From: Hyphomonadaceae bacterium
Lineage (GTDB): Bacteria; Pseudomonadota; Alphaproteobacteria; Caulobacterales; Aquidulcibacteraceae
NCBI GenBank assembly: GCA_019753105.1
Contig: JAIELJ010000003.1
Location: forward strand, 62,001-126,000
Direction of reading: 5' to 3'
Length of the DNA: 64,000 bases
In this document: piece by piece, positions 15,027 through 24,510 of the stretch
How positions within the stretch are numbered: the first letter of the stretch is position 1
Layout: every line of letters begins with the position of its first letter
Position numbers and translations under genes: made by a program
Notes under the pieces: model-generated
Database searches by the model: none
Told to the model about the DNA's origin: nothing
What the model saw: the letters and a program-made list of their open reading frames with translations, nothing else

Positions 15027-15785
15027 TCAATTGTTCGCGGCTTCGACCTCCGCCCGAACGAGATCGTACAATTGCTGCGGTCCAAAACTCGGCAGAGGCT
15101 CGCCGTTGACGAAGAACGTCGGCGTTCCCCTGACGCCGAGCGTGGTGGCATCGGCAATGTCCTGATTGAGCGCTGCGGTGATACGCGGCGATTGCATCGC
15201 CGCTCTCGCCCGCGCCTGATCAAGTCCCGCCGCCTCGGCCGCCGCCCAAGCTCTTTCGAGCTGCGGGCCGCCATGTGTCGCCCATTGCGGCTGTTCGACG
15301 AACAACGCTTCAAGCACTGGCTCGAACACATTCTGCCGCCGCGCCGTTTCGAGAATTCGCACCGCCTCTTCGGAGCCTTCGTGGAGCGGTGTGTAGCGCA
15401 GGACCAGGCGCACATCGTTTGGATATTGCGCCATGATTTGTTTCACGATCGGGTAGAAGGCGCGGCACGCCTCGCAGGAGGGGTCGAAGAACTCGACGAT
15501 CGTGACCGGCGCGTTGCGCGGGCCGATGACGGGCGAGTGTTCGCGCACATAGACGTCCCACCTCGGCGCGGCGGGAGCAGGCGCCTCGGCGTCGGCGAGG
15601 ACCTCAGCAGCCGGCGTTTCCGCATCAGCGGTTATGGCTGGCGCATCAGGTTGAACGGAGGGCGCCGAAATGATTGGCGCCGGCGGCGGCGCGTTCTCTT
15701 GGCGGCTTGTGTAGAAAGACGCAGCGATGGCGAACGCGGCGATGGCCAAACCGGCTATGGCCAGCACGATGGTGCGTCTGTTCAT
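15027..15785 (-). CDS. DsbA-like periplasmic thiol oxidoreductase
   Basis: A 252 aa protein anchored or exported by an N-terminal hydrophobic segment (IVLAIAGLAIAAFAIAASFY, residues 5-24), followed by a Pro/Ala-rich linker and a thioredoxin fold of the DsbA/DSBA-oxidoreductase type: VTIVEFFDPSCEACRAFYP holds the CxxC (Cys-Glu-Ala-Cys) and GVRGTPTFFVNG carries the cis-Pro loop. The ATG at 15785 overlaps the dsbB-like stop (ATGA). Paired with DsbB it forms a disulfide-forming module, here embedded in a metal-resistance operon. Confidence 0.92.
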   Translation of the reverse strand: MNRRTIVLAIAGLAIAAFAIAASFYTSRQENAPPPAPIISAPSVQPDAPAITADAETPAAEVLADAEAPAPAAPRWDVYVREHSPVIGPRNAPVTIVEFFDPSCEACRAFYPIVKQIMAQYPNDVRLVLRYTPLHEGSEEAVRILETARRQNVFEPVLEALFVEQPQWATHGGPQLERAWAAAEAAGLDQARARAAMQSPRITAALNQDIADATTLGVRGTPTFFVNGEPLPSFGPQQLYDLVRAEVEAANN

Positions 15786-16234
15786 TGGGACCTCCGGCGA
15801 ACCAGCACGAGCAGCACGATGATCGCGGAAAACGCGATCACTGAAAGAACCGGAATGGGCGCCCACCCGAAGAGGGTCATGTTCACGCCGGTGCAGGAGG
15901 GCCCCGCGACGCATTGCACGATCGGCTCTGGGATAATGCCGACATGGAGGAGCGCGTGGTACAGCGCGATAAGTCCACCGATTGCGGCCAGCGGCAGCGC
16001 ATAGCGCCACACGCGTGTATCTGAAGTAACGCACGCTATCAGCAGAATGACGGCAAGGGGAAACATGAAGGCGCGCTGAAACCAGCAGAGATGGCATGGC
16101 GCTTGGCCCATGATCTCGCCGATGAAGAGCGCGCCGAGTGTGGCGGCGAGTGCGACCAGCCAAGCCGCGAGCAGCAACCACCAAACGCGCCGATCGCCAT
16201 CGCCCTTCGCTACGGCGGGGTTCGTCTCACTCAT
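15782..16234 (-). CDS. DsbB-like disulfide bond oxidoreductase
   Basis: A 150 aa inner-membrane protein with four predicted membrane segments. The first periplasmic loop carries CHLCWFQRAF (the DsbB CxxC) and the second pair is in QCVAGPSC. These are the two redox-active Cys pairs that pass electrons from DsbA to quinone. Start chosen at MSETNPAVAKG because it overlaps the stop of the preceding methyltransferase gene by 4 bp. It is 4 bp overlapped with the DsbA-like gene, so all three are coupled. Confidence 0.92.
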   Translation of the reverse strand: MSETNPAVAKGDGDRRVWWLLLAAWLVALAATLGALFIGEIMGQAPCHLCWFQRAFMFPLAVILLIACVTSDTRVWRYALPLAAIGGLIALYHALLHVGIIPEPIVQCVAGPSCTGVNMTLFGWAPIPVLSVIAFSAIIVLLVLVRRRSQ

Positions 16235-16944
16235 GGACGTTTCTTCCCCAACGCCATCAAGGTCCAACCAAAACCGGCGCGGGCCAACGCGTTTTCAACG
16301 GTTCGGCCGAGCACTGCCCGCAAGGCGCGCTTACTTTGCCGGCCGGCGATGAGCCGCATCGGGCCTTTGCTCGCGACGGGCGTCAGCGCGGTGATCTCGC
16401 GCACCTCGAAATGCGGCGCCAGCAATGCGGCGAGTTCGTCGCGATCGAACCAGTGTCGCAAATTTCCAGGACGCGGTTGCTCGACCGTGTTGAACCGCTC
16501 CAGAATCGGCCGGTTTTGCGTCGCCAGCATCAACACTCCGCCCGGGCGCAGCAGAGCGTTGAGCTTTGCAACGAAGGCGGCGTGATCGGCGACGTGGGAC
16601 AACACTTCGACGCTGACCACGACATCGAAGGCAGCGCGACCGAAATCGAGCGCCATGAAGTCGCCGGCGATGAAGCGGACATCCGGGACGCGCTGTCTGG
16701 CGCGCTCCAGCACATGCTCCGACAAATCGGTGGCGGTGACACGGCCAAAAGGCTTGAGCGAAGGGCAGAGCCAGCCCGCGCCGCACCCGACTTCGATGAT
16801 ATCGAGATCGGTGCAATTGAGCTCCGCGAGCCAGCCCACAATCATTCTGCGTTGATCGAGCGATACATCGCCCAATCTTTGTTCGCGATGGGAAGCGTTC
16901 CACGCGTCCCAGAAATCGCGTTGTAACTCGATGGACTGGTTCAC
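16231..16944 (-). CDS. Class I SAM-dependent methyltransferase (UbiG/COQ3-like)
   Basis: A 237 aa soluble protein. Motif I is IIEVGCGAGWL (residues about 48-58), motif II acidic loop VTATDLSEHVLERA, post-I GDFMALDF, and motif III region LLRPGGVLMLATQN, which is the 3-demethylubiquinone-like arrangement. The substrate cannot be told. It begins the DsbB/DsbA sub-cluster with 4-bp overlaps, so it may modify something in the same resistance response. Membership of the metal operon is by position only. Confidence 0.85.
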   Translation of the reverse strand: MNQSIELQRDFWDAWNASHREQRLGDVSLDQRRMIVGWLAELNCTDLDIIEVGCGAGWLCPSLKPFGRVTATDLSEHVLERARQRVPDVRFIAGDFMALDFGRAAFDVVVSVEVLSHVADHAAFVAKLNALLRPGGVLMLATQNRPILERFNTVEQPRPGNLRHWFDRDELAALLAPHFEVREITALTPVASKGPMRLIAGRQSKRALRAVLGRTVENALARAGFGWTLMALGKKRP

Positions 16945-17026
16945 GGCTCGATGCTTCCTCGTGGCGAGCGGGTGCGAGGAACCAGCGGCGCCGAGGTCAC
17001 TCCGGCGCCGCGGCCCTCAGGCTCCG

Positions 17027-17380
17027 TTATTGGATTGTGAAGTGCAGCGTGCCTTCCATGGCGTGACCGTCGCCCGTTCCGCTCCAATGCACCTCGTAGG
17101 CGCCAGATGAGAGGGCGGGCAGCGGGATGGAATATGTCGCCGCAGCATTGGCCGAGGCGGTGAATGCGAGGGGAATGACGGTGTGACCCGGCCCGTGCAC
17201 TTGTACTTCGGTGAGCACAATAGCGTGCTCGAACGTGAGTGAAAGCGCACCCGGTGCGGCGGCGAGCACTGCATCGTCGGCAGGCACGGACACCACTTCG
17301 CTAGAATCGCCGTGCGTTTGTTGCGCCAATGCCGGGGTGGCGCAAAGCGCCAGCGCTGCCGCCAGAACAAGATGTTTCAT
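17027..17380 (-). CDS. CopC-domain periplasmic copper-resistance protein
   Basis: A 117 aa protein with a signal peptide (MKHLVLAAALALCATPALAQ, cleavage after ALA). The mature part has CopC features: PGALSLTFEHAIVLTEVQV and LSSGAYEVHWSGTGDGHAMEGTLHFTIQ. Possible ligands include a His after the signal peptide (THGDSS) and His in GDGHAMEG. The ATG at 17380 is preceded on the minus strand by GGAGGACACC. It likely carries Cu in the periplasm. Shortest member of the operon. Confidence 0.85.
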   Translation of the reverse strand: MKHLVLAAALALCATPALAQQTHGDSSEVVSVPADDAVLAAAPGALSLTFEHAIVLTEVQVHGPGHTVIPLAFTASANAAATYSIPLPALSSGAYEVHWSGTGDGHAMEGTLHFTIQ

Positions 17381-17435
17381 GGTGTCCTCCTTGGTTGACC
17401 CAGCCGTGCTGTTGAAAAATTCGCTGTCGCGTGGC

Positions 17436-18083
17436 TCACGCCTCGATCTCCGCATGCTCTCGCGCGGCTACCGGCAGCAGGTCGGCCGGATCGGTCAGCG
17501 CGCCGCTCTGACGCAGTTCGACGTGGACATGGTTGGTGATGCCGCGCGGATAACGCGCGCTTAGATCCTGCGCACGCCCGATTGGGGCGCCGGCTTCGAC
17601 GACCGCGCCCAGTTGCACGATTGGGCCGACATAGAGCACGCGCACATCGCGTCCGGTGACCGCGTCGGCCAGTTCGACATAGCGATAGCGTTCATCGCCG
17701 CGATAGGCGAAGCCGATGCGTTCAACCACGCCGGAAATTGGCGCGCGTACGATCTCACCGGGCTCTGCCACATAATCGGCGCCGCGATGCCGGCGCGCGC
17801 CAGCGGCGCGCGAGGCGCCGAAGAAGCCCGCGCCATAAGCGTCCTCGCCGCGTAGATCGTGACCAGTCGGATTGGCCAGTGTCGGACGCGCAGGTATTGT
17901 CTTGTGAGCCGATGAAGGCGCTTTCGATGCGTCGAGCGCTGTCGGCGTAAGCGCTACATCGGCGGCAAACGCCCCGCCGACGCAGCCTGCCAAGGCAAAG
18001 GTGGTGAACAAAGTTGCGGCCGCGCCCCGGGGGGCGGGGAAAGCAACGCGGCCGCGCCGCCGGTCATGAGAGGATGCGCTCAT
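17436..18083 (-). CDS. M23-family (LytM-like) metallopeptidase
   Basis: A 215 aa exported protein with an N-terminal hydrophobic segment containing LFTTFALAGCVGG, possibly a lipobox. The C-terminal LytM domain shows HRGADYVAEPGEIVRAPISGVVERIG (His and Asp ligands), VLYVGP, VEAGAPIGRAQ and NHVHVELR (H-x-H). The domain is a cell-wall endopeptidase or its inactive regulator. The ATG overlaps the P-type ATPase stop (ATGA), and such peptidases recur in Caulobacterales metal-resistance islands. Role in metal tolerance is not explained. Confidence 0.85.
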   Translation of the reverse strand: MSASSHDRRRGRVAFPAPRGAAATLFTTFALAGCVGGAFAADVALTPTALDASKAPSSAHKTIPARPTLANPTGHDLRGEDAYGAGFFGASRAAGARRHRGADYVAEPGEIVRAPISGVVERIGFAYRGDERYRYVELADAVTGRDVRVLYVGPIVQLGAVVEAGAPIGRAQDLSARYPRGITNHVHVELRQSGALTDPADLLPVAAREHAEIEA

Positions 18084-20497
18084 GTGGCGGACTCCCGATA
18101 GGCCAAAAGACGCAGCGCATTCGCCACCACCAGAAGGGTCGAGCCTTCGTGGAAGATGATCGCCGCACCGATCTGCAGGCCGAAAATGGTGGAGGGGATA
18201 AGAAGGGCTACAACGCCGAGGCTCGCCCACAAATTCTGCTGGATGATGCGCGTCGTTTGGCGGCTGAGCCCCACCGCGAATGGCAAGTGCGCGAGATCGT
18301 CGGCCATCAAGGCGACATCGGCGGTTTCGAGCGCAACATCGGAGCCGGCCGCACCCATGGCGACGCCGACATTGGCGTTCGCCAGCGCCGGAGCGTCATT
18401 GACCCCGTCGCCGATCATGGCGACGCCGCCGGCTTCGGCCTTAAGCGTGTTGATAGCCGCTACTTTCTCATCCGGCATCAGCGCGCCGAACGCCTGATCG
18501 AGGCCAATGCTCGCGGCGACCGCGTCGGCGACGCGCTGGTTGTCGCCGCTCAACATGACCACGCGCCTGATGCCGAGACGGCGCAAACGCTGAACCGTCT
18601 CTTTCGCCGAGGCGCGTTCGGTGTCCATGACGCCGAGCACGCCCAAATAACGCGCGCCGCGGCGCGCGACCATCACGGTGCGCCCGGAGGCTTCGAGATT
18701 GCTGACGATGAGCCGCAGCTCGTTTGGCATCGGGGCAGCGCCTGATTCGAACAGACCCGGCTTGCCGATCTGGACGACCGCGCCGTCAATGCGCCCTTGG
18801 ATGCCCTTGCCGGTGATGCTCTCCACCGCTTCCGCTTGCGGGATCGCAACTTCGCCGAGGCGCGTTGCGCCGTCGCGCACGATCGCACTGGCGAGGGGAT
18901 GATCGCTGCTGCGTTCGATCGCGACCGCGATGCTCAGCAATTCCTGTTCGGTGACGCCCGTGAGGGGCTTCACGTCGGTGAGGTAGGGCTTGCCCTCTGT
19001 CAGGGTGCCAGTCTTGTCGAAGGCGATGGCGCTGACGCGCCCAAGCGCTTCGAGTGCGGCGCCGCCTTTAACGAGCACACCGCCGCGCGCCGCGCGCGCG
19101 ACACCGCTCAACACCGCGCTGGGCACTGAGATGGCGAGCGCACAGGGGCTGGCCGCGACCAGCACCGCCATCGCACGATAGAAACTATCGGCGAATGGCT
19201 CGTCGATGACGACCCAAGCAAAAAGAAGTGCGCCAACCAGAACCAGGACGCACGGCACGAAGATGCGTTCGAACTTCTCGGTGAAGTTCTGCGTCGGGGA
19301 TCGCTGAGATTCCGCTTCCGCCACCAAAGTGACGATGCGCGCCAACATGCTTTCGGTGGCGAGGCGGGCAACGCGCACATCGAGCGCGCCCGCGCCATTG
19401 ATGGCGCCGGCGAATACCCTGTGCTGTTCGGGCGCTTTCGAGAAATCGGGATAGGCGTCGGCGCTGGCGGCGGCTTGCTTTTCCACCGGCGCGCTCTCGC
19501 CGGTGATCGGCGCTTGGTTGACCGCGCTTGCGCCGGCGACGACGACGCCATCGGCCGGAATACGCTCGTTGGGCCAGACCAAGATGATGTCGCCGACCTT
19601 GAGATCGGCGACCGCGACGTCTTCGACAGCGTCGCCGCGCCGCAACTGCGCGCGATCGGGCGCCAATTCCCCGAGCGCTTCGATCGCGCGCTTGGCGCGC
19701 CCCATGGCCCAATTCTCGAGCGCATGGCCGAGACTGAAGAGGAAGAGGAGTAGCGCGCCTTCGACCCAAGCGCCAAGCGCCGCTGCGCCCAGGGCCGCCA
19801 CCAGCATCAGCGAGTCGATGCGGAACTGGCGATGGCGCAGATTGTCGAACGCTTCCCGGGTCGTGAAGTAACCGCCCAGCAGATAGGCGATGATGAAGCC
19901 CGCAAGCGGCAACATCTCCACGCCCGCGCGCTCTAGGAGCCAGCCGGCGGCTAACGCCGCACCCGAGCCCAGCGCAAATATCAGCTCGGTGCGCTCGCCG
20001 AACAGCCCGCCATGTTGGTGCTCGTGGGCTTTACCGCTCTGGTTTTGGCCGGACGCGCCTGGCGAGGCAACTTTGCTTTCAAGCAGCGCGAGCACGCGGG
20101 CTTCGTCGATGAGTTTGGGATCGAATTCGACCAAGACTTCGCCGCTGTCGAACTGGTCGACATTGAGGACGCCCTTGGCGTCCCGCAACTGCGTCAATTT
20201 CTTCTTAGACGCATCCTGCGGCGCCGCCACGACGGCGTGGCTCCGTTGCCGGCCCACCTGGATCCCCATTTGCGCGGCGGTGGCGCGCACCTTTGCGGGC
20301 GTGGTGCGGGCGGGATCATAGTGGACGCAGATCTTCAACGGCCCGCGATTGGGATCGTTGATTACGTGCGCTTGGCTGACCGCTGCGATCGTCTGCACGC
20401 GTTTGGTCAAATCGAGCGCGCACCGTTTGCAGCGCCCGGCCGATGGCGACCGCAACAAACCGGCGACATCCATTCGTTGTTTCTTGGCGTTCGCCAT
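18080..20497 (-). CDS. P1B-4-type heavy-metal-translocating ATPase
   Basis: An 805 aa cation pump from the ATG at 20497. Two degenerate metal-binding domains occupy residues 20-145 (CKRC at 23-26; a His-rich AHEHQHGG at 157-164). Six to eight membrane spans follow. The actuator TGES is at 332-335, the membrane SPC motif at 450-452, phosphorylation DKTGT at 494-498, SSDHPLA and GDGVNDAP downstream, and a C-terminal membrane HEGSTLLVVANALRLL. SPC with HEGxT identifies the P1B-4 group (Zn, Cd or Co export; CzcP/CoaT-like). It is coupled by ATGA to the M23 gene. Confidence 0.95.
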   Translation of the reverse strand: MANAKKQRMDVAGLLRSPSAGRCKRCALDLTKRVQTIAAVSQAHVINDPNRGPLKICVHYDPARTTPAKVRATAAQMGIQVGRQRSHAVVAAPQDASKKKLTQLRDAKGVLNVDQFDSGEVLVEFDPKLIDEARVLALLESKVASPGASGQNQSGKAHEHQHGGLFGERTELIFALGSGAALAAGWLLERAGVEMLPLAGFIIAYLLGGYFTTREAFDNLRHRQFRIDSLMLVAALGAAALGAWVEGALLLFLFSLGHALENWAMGRAKRAIEALGELAPDRAQLRRGDAVEDVAVADLKVGDIILVWPNERIPADGVVVAGASAVNQAPITGESAPVEKQAAASADAYPDFSKAPEQHRVFAGAINGAGALDVRVARLATESMLARIVTLVAEAESQRSPTQNFTEKFERIFVPCVLVLVGALLFAWVVIDEPFADSFYRAMAVLVAASPCALAISVPSAVLSGVARAARGGVLVKGGAALEALGRVSAIAFDKTGTLTEGKPYLTDVKPLTGVTEQELLSIAVAIERSSDHPLASAIVRDGATRLGEVAIPQAEAVESITGKGIQGRIDGAVVQIGKPGLFESGAAPMPNELRLIVSNLEASGRTVMVARRGARYLGVLGVMDTERASAKETVQRLRRLGIRRVVMLSGDNQRVADAVAASIGLDQAFGALMPDEKVAAINTLKAEAGGVAMIGDGVNDAPALANANVGVAMGAAGSDVALETADVALMADDLAHLPFAVGLSRQTTRIIQQNLWASLGVVALLIPSTIFGLQIGAAIIFHEGSTLLVVANALRLLAYRESAT

Positions 20498-20645
20498 GGT
20501 TGTGCTCGCGCCTAAAGCCGCGCCGGGTGCGCATTGAGAAGACGCGCCATGCCGTGCGGGGACCACAATGGACGCGCCGCGCCAACGACATCGTCGAACA
20601 GGGACAAACGAGATTGGTTGACGCGACGGCGATGAAGACGGATTT

Positions 20646-21176
20646 TCATGGCGCAGCGCCCTCGATCGCAATGGCGGTTGCAACCGCACTCATGACCGCA
20701 GCGATACGCAACGCTGCTTGCACGCGCTCAAGCGGCACATTGCGCTTGTGCAATTCCGCTTCGTGGACGTTCAGGCACACATCACACTTGCGCACTGCTG
20801 AGACCGCAATCGCCCACAATTCGAAATCGATCTTGTCGACGTCGCTTTGTGAAAGCGCGCTCATGGCAAGAGCCGGCGGCCGGCTCCTGTAGTCGTGGTT
20901 GTTGAGCTGATTGATCGCCGCGTAATAGACCGTGTTCATCGCCATGATCGTCGCCGCCGATTTCGCGGCGGTTCGCGCTGCCGGCGACAGACGGGTCGAA
21001 GTATCCTCTTCGATGGCGCGGATGAGGGGCGCTGATCCCGTCGCACAAGCGCAGGCGAGCAGACATCCCCACTTCTGCTGCTCGGTTAAGACCTGCTCTT
21101 CGACCAACGTGATGAGATTGTGTTTTTGGTCGGCGGCGTAGGCGGGCAGTGCGTCGCGGATCGAGGTGAGCGTCAT
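20646..21176 (-). CDS. AhpD-type alkylhydroperoxidase
   Basis: A 176 aa all-helical protein of the carboxymuconolactone decarboxylase/AhpD family. The proton-relay and redox motif is E...AVRKCDVCLNVHEAEL (CxxC plus His). The N-terminus (IRDALPAYAADQKHNL) matches AhpD proteins. It would reduce peroxides with lipoyl or thioredoxin-like partners. It sits between the CzcA-like pump and the P-type ATPase, so it probably deals with metal-induced oxidative stress. Confidence 0.9.
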   Translation of the reverse strand: MTLTSIRDALPAYAADQKHNLITLVEEQVLTEQQKWGCLLACACATGSAPLIRAIEEDTSTRLSPAARTAAKSAATIMAMNTVYYAAINQLNNHDYRSRPPALAMSALSQSDVDKIDFELWAIAVSAVRKCDVCLNVHEAELHKRNVPLERVQAALRIAAVMSAVATAIAIEGAAP

Positions 21177-21217
21177 TTAGGACCTACCTTTCATCGTCGT
21201 GTGGGGAGCCTTGAGCG

Positions 21218-24200
21218 TCATTCGGCTTGCGCCGGTGCGCCGTCGCTCGAATAGGCCGTCGGCATTTCGCCGGCGCGTGCGCGGTGGCCGCTCTTCAGCA
21301 TGAGCCGGCAGATTGCGGGCAAGACAAAGAGCGTGAGCAAGGTCGCCGTGATGAGGCCCCCGATCACCACCGTGGCCAAAGGCTTTTGCACCTCGGCGCC
21401 AGTGCCGTGCGCAATCGCCATCGGCACAAAACCGATCGCGGGCACGATGCCGGTCATCAGCACGGCGCGGAATTTTTCGATCATGCCTTCGCGAATGGCC
21501 TGGTCGAGCGGCATGCCGAGATCGAGACGCTTATTGATGCCGGTCATGACGACAAGGCCGTTGAGGACGGCAACGCCCGCAAGACAGATAAAGCCGACTG
21601 CGGCCGAGATCGAAAACGGCATGCCGGTCAGGAAGAGGGTGTAGACCCCGCCCGCCAGCGCCAGCGGCACCGCGGTGAACACAGCGCCTGCGGCGCGGAA
21701 GGTGCCGAGCGCCATATAGAGAATGCCGAAGATCAGCACGAAACATGCCGGCACGATGAGCGACATGCGTTGCGAGGCCGATTGCAGATTCTGGAATTGG
21801 CCGCCCCACTCAAGATAGGCGCCAGTCGGCAAGTCGACTTCACTGACACGGCGCTGTGCTTCAGCGACGAATGAGCCGAGGTCGCGGCCGCGAACGTTCG
21901 CCTGCACGACAACGCGGCGGCTGCCGTTCTCACGGCTGACCTGGTTTAAGCCTTCAGAGAACGTGAAGGTCGCAACCTCGCGCAGCGGGATCGATTGGCG
22001 TGGTCCTTCGCTCGTTTCCGGCAACATCACCGGCAGCGCGCCGACAGCGTCGAGGTCGTCGCGCACTGCGTCTGGCAAGCGAACCACTACGTCGAAGCGC
22101 CGGTCGCCTTCAAACACCAGACCGGCTTCGCGCCCGCCCATGGCGGTTGCGACCGTGTCAGTGACCTCCTGCAGTGAGAGACCATATCGGGCGATGGCGT
22201 CGCGGTCGAAGGCGACGTCAAGCGTGGGGAAGCCGCCCGTCTGTTCGACTTTGACGTCAGCGGCGCCGTCGATCGATTGCAGCACGGTGGCAATGCGCCC
22301 CGCGGCTGCGCTCATCTCGGTCAGATCCTCGCCATAGAGCTTGATCGCCACATCGCCGCGCACGCCGGCGATGAGTTCGTTGAAGCGCATCTGGATCGGC
22401 TGCGTGAACTCATAGGAATTGCCGATGAGCTGCGTGAGGCGAGCCTCCATCCGCGCGATCAGTTCGGCCTTCGGTTCGTTGGGATTGGGCCATTCCGAAC
22501 GGGGCCTGAGGATCACGAACGAGTCCGAAATGTTGACCGGCATCGGGTCGGAGGCGACCTCCGCCGTGCCGGTCTTCGAGAACACAAAGGCGACCTCTGG
22601 AAACTCGGAGATCGTTTGCTCGACGCGCGCCTGCATTGCGGTCGATTGCTGCAGCGAGGTTGACGGTATGCGCACCGCCTGGATGGCGATGTCCTGCTCA
22701 TCGAGCTGGGGAATGAATTCCTGGCCCAATGTGAAGAAGAGGAGGACCGCCGCCAAGAACACGCCAACGCCTCCTGCAATCACCGTCTTCGGCTTGCGAA
22801 GCGCAAAATCGAGACCAGGCAGATAGCGGTTGTGCGCGATCTCGATCGCTTTCACTTCCTTCTCGGCCACCTTGCCGCGGATGAGGAGCGCCACCATCGC
22901 CGGCACAAACGTCAGCGAAAGAACGAAGGCCGCGGCAAGGGCGAGCATCAACGTGATCGCCATCGGCGAGAACATCTTGCCTTCGACGCCCGAGAAGGTG
23001 AGGAGCGGCGCAAACACCAGGAAGATGATCATCTGACCGAAAATGGTCGGCTTGATCATCTCCCGGCTTGCTTCCATCGTCTCGTAGAGACGCTCTTGCA
23101 GCGTGAGCAACCTGCCTTCGTGATGCTGGCGCTCGGCCAATCGCCGCAAGCAATTCTCGATGATGATGACCGAGCCATCGACGATAAGGCCGAAATCGAG
23201 CGCGCCCAGGCTCATGAGATTGCCGGAGACGCCAAAGACATTCATGCCGATCGAGGTCATCAGCATCGAGAGTGGGATGATGAGCGTTGCGATCACCGCC
23301 GCGCGCACATTGCCCAAGAGCAGGAAGAGCACGACGGCAACCAGAAGCGCGCCTTCGGCCAAGTTGCGCTCAACCGTGGCGATGGTGGCGTTCACGAGCT
23401 TTGAGCGGTCATAGACCACTTCGGCGACAATGCCGGGCGGCAGCGTGCGCGAGATCTCAGCAAGGCGTTCGGCAGATGCCGCAGCGACCGTGCGGCTATT
23501 GCCGCCGGTCAGCATCAGCACCGTGCCGACGACGACTTCCTGGCCGCCCGAGGTGGCCGCACCCGTGCGCAGATCGCCGCCAACGGCAACGTTGGCGACA
23601 TCACGCACCGTGATGGGCACGCCGTCGCGCGTCGCCACCACCGCTTCGGAGATTTCCTCAAGCGTGCGGATGCGCGCATCGGCGCGGATCAGGAAGGATT
23701 CGCCGCCTTGCTGGATGAAATTCGCGCCGACCGAGAGATTGGCCCGCTCCAACGCGTCGGCGAGTTCGGAGAACGAGATGCCGTAGGCGGATAAGGCGCC
23801 CGCATCAGGCTCGACGACATATTGTTTTTCATAGCCGCCGATGGAATCGACGCCAGCGATGCCCGCCACCGAACGCATTTGCGGGCGGATAATCCAATCT
23901 TGGATCGTGCGCAGATAAGCGGCTTGCGCCACCGTGTCAGTGAGGCGCTCGCCTTCGACGGTCAGATAAGAGCCGTCGGCCTGCCAGCCCGGCTCGCCGG
24001 GCGCTGCACGCGCGCCTTCGGCGTTGGGGTCCGCATAATGGACCGTCCACATCAGCACTTCGCCGAGGCCGGTTGAGATCGGCCCCATTTGCGGCTCGAC
24101 GCCTTCGGGCAAACTTTCGCGCGCTTGCGTCAGCCGCTCGGCCACTTGCTGGCGGGCGAAATAGATATCGACGCTGTCGTTAAAGACGACGGTGACCTGG

Positions 24201-24472
24201 CTGAAGCCGTTCCTGGAGATTGAGCGCGTATTCTGAAGTCCGACAATGCCGGACATCGCGGTTTCGACCGGATAGGTGACGAGGCGCTCAACGTCGAGCG
24301 GGCCAAATGCGGGCGCGACCGTGTTGATCTGCACTTGCCGGTTGGTGATGTCGGGCACCGCATCAATCGGCAGGCGCACAATGTTGAAGACGCCGATGCC
24401 GGCGATGATGAGGACAATCGCCATGACAGCCCAGCGGGCTTTGACGGCGAGTTCGATGAGACGGCTAATCAT
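21218..24472 (-). CDS. CzcA-type heavy-metal RND efflux pump
   Basis: A 1084 aa inner-membrane proton antiporter, full length for the HME-RND family with 12 spans and two large periplasmic loops. Recognisable blocks: RLPIDAVPDITNRQVQINT, ISRNGFSQVTVVF, the TM4 signature DFGLIVDGSVIIIEN with its Asp residues, and QEFIPQLDEQDIAIQAVRIPSTS. The last matches Zn/Cd/Co (CzcA/CzcA-like) rather than Cu (CusA) members. It is third in a CzcC-CzcB-CzcA order on the minus strand. Confidence 0.95.
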   Translation of the reverse strand: MISRLIELAVKARWAVMAIVLIIAGIGVFNIVRLPIDAVPDITNRQVQINTVAPAFGPLDVERLVTYPVETAMSGIVGLQNTRSISRNGFSQVTVVFNDSVDIYFARQQVAERLTQARESLPEGVEPQMGPISTGLGEVLMWTVHYADPNAEGARAAPGEPGWQADGSYLTVEGERLTDTVAQAAYLRTIQDWIIRPQMRSVAGIAGVDSIGGYEKQYVVEPDAGALSAYGISFSELADALERANLSVGANFIQQGGESFLIRADARIRTLEEISEAVVATRDGVPITVRDVANVAVGGDLRTGAATSGGQEVVVGTVLMLTGGNSRTVAAASAERLAEISRTLPPGIVAEVVYDRSKLVNATIATVERNLAEGALLVAVVLFLLLGNVRAAVIATLIIPLSMLMTSIGMNVFGVSGNLMSLGALDFGLIVDGSVIIIENCLRRLAERQHHEGRLLTLQERLYETMEASREMIKPTIFGQMIIFLVFAPLLTFSGVEGKMFSPMAITLMLALAAAFVLSLTFVPAMVALLIRGKVAEKEVKAIEIAHNRYLPGLDFALRKPKTVIAGGVGVFLAAVLLFFTLGQEFIPQLDEQDIAIQAVRIPSTSLQQSTAMQARVEQTISEFPEVAFVFSKTGTAEVASDPMPVNISDSFVILRPRSEWPNPNEPKAELIARMEARLTQLIGNSYEFTQPIQMRFNELIAGVRGDVAIKLYGEDLTEMSAAAGRIATVLQSIDGAADVKVEQTGGFPTLDVAFDRDAIARYGLSLQEVTDTVATAMGGREAGLVFEGDRRFDVVVRLPDAVRDDLDAVGALPVMLPETSEGPRQSIPLREVATFTFSEGLNQVSRENGSRRVVVQANVRGRDLGSFVAEAQRRVSEVDLPTGAYLEWGGQFQNLQSASQRMSLIVPACFVLIFGILYMALGTFRAAGAVFTAVPLALAGGVYTLFLTGMPFSISAAVGFICLAGVAVLNGLVVMTGINKRLDLGMPLDQAIREGMIEKFRAVLMTGIVPAIGFVPMAIAHGTGAEVQKPLATVVIGGLITATLLTLFVLPAICRLMLKSGHRARAGEMPTAYSSDGAPAQAE

Positions 24473-24510
24473 GAAAGCGAAATCCGGTCAGGATGAATAA
24501 GGAGTGGTGC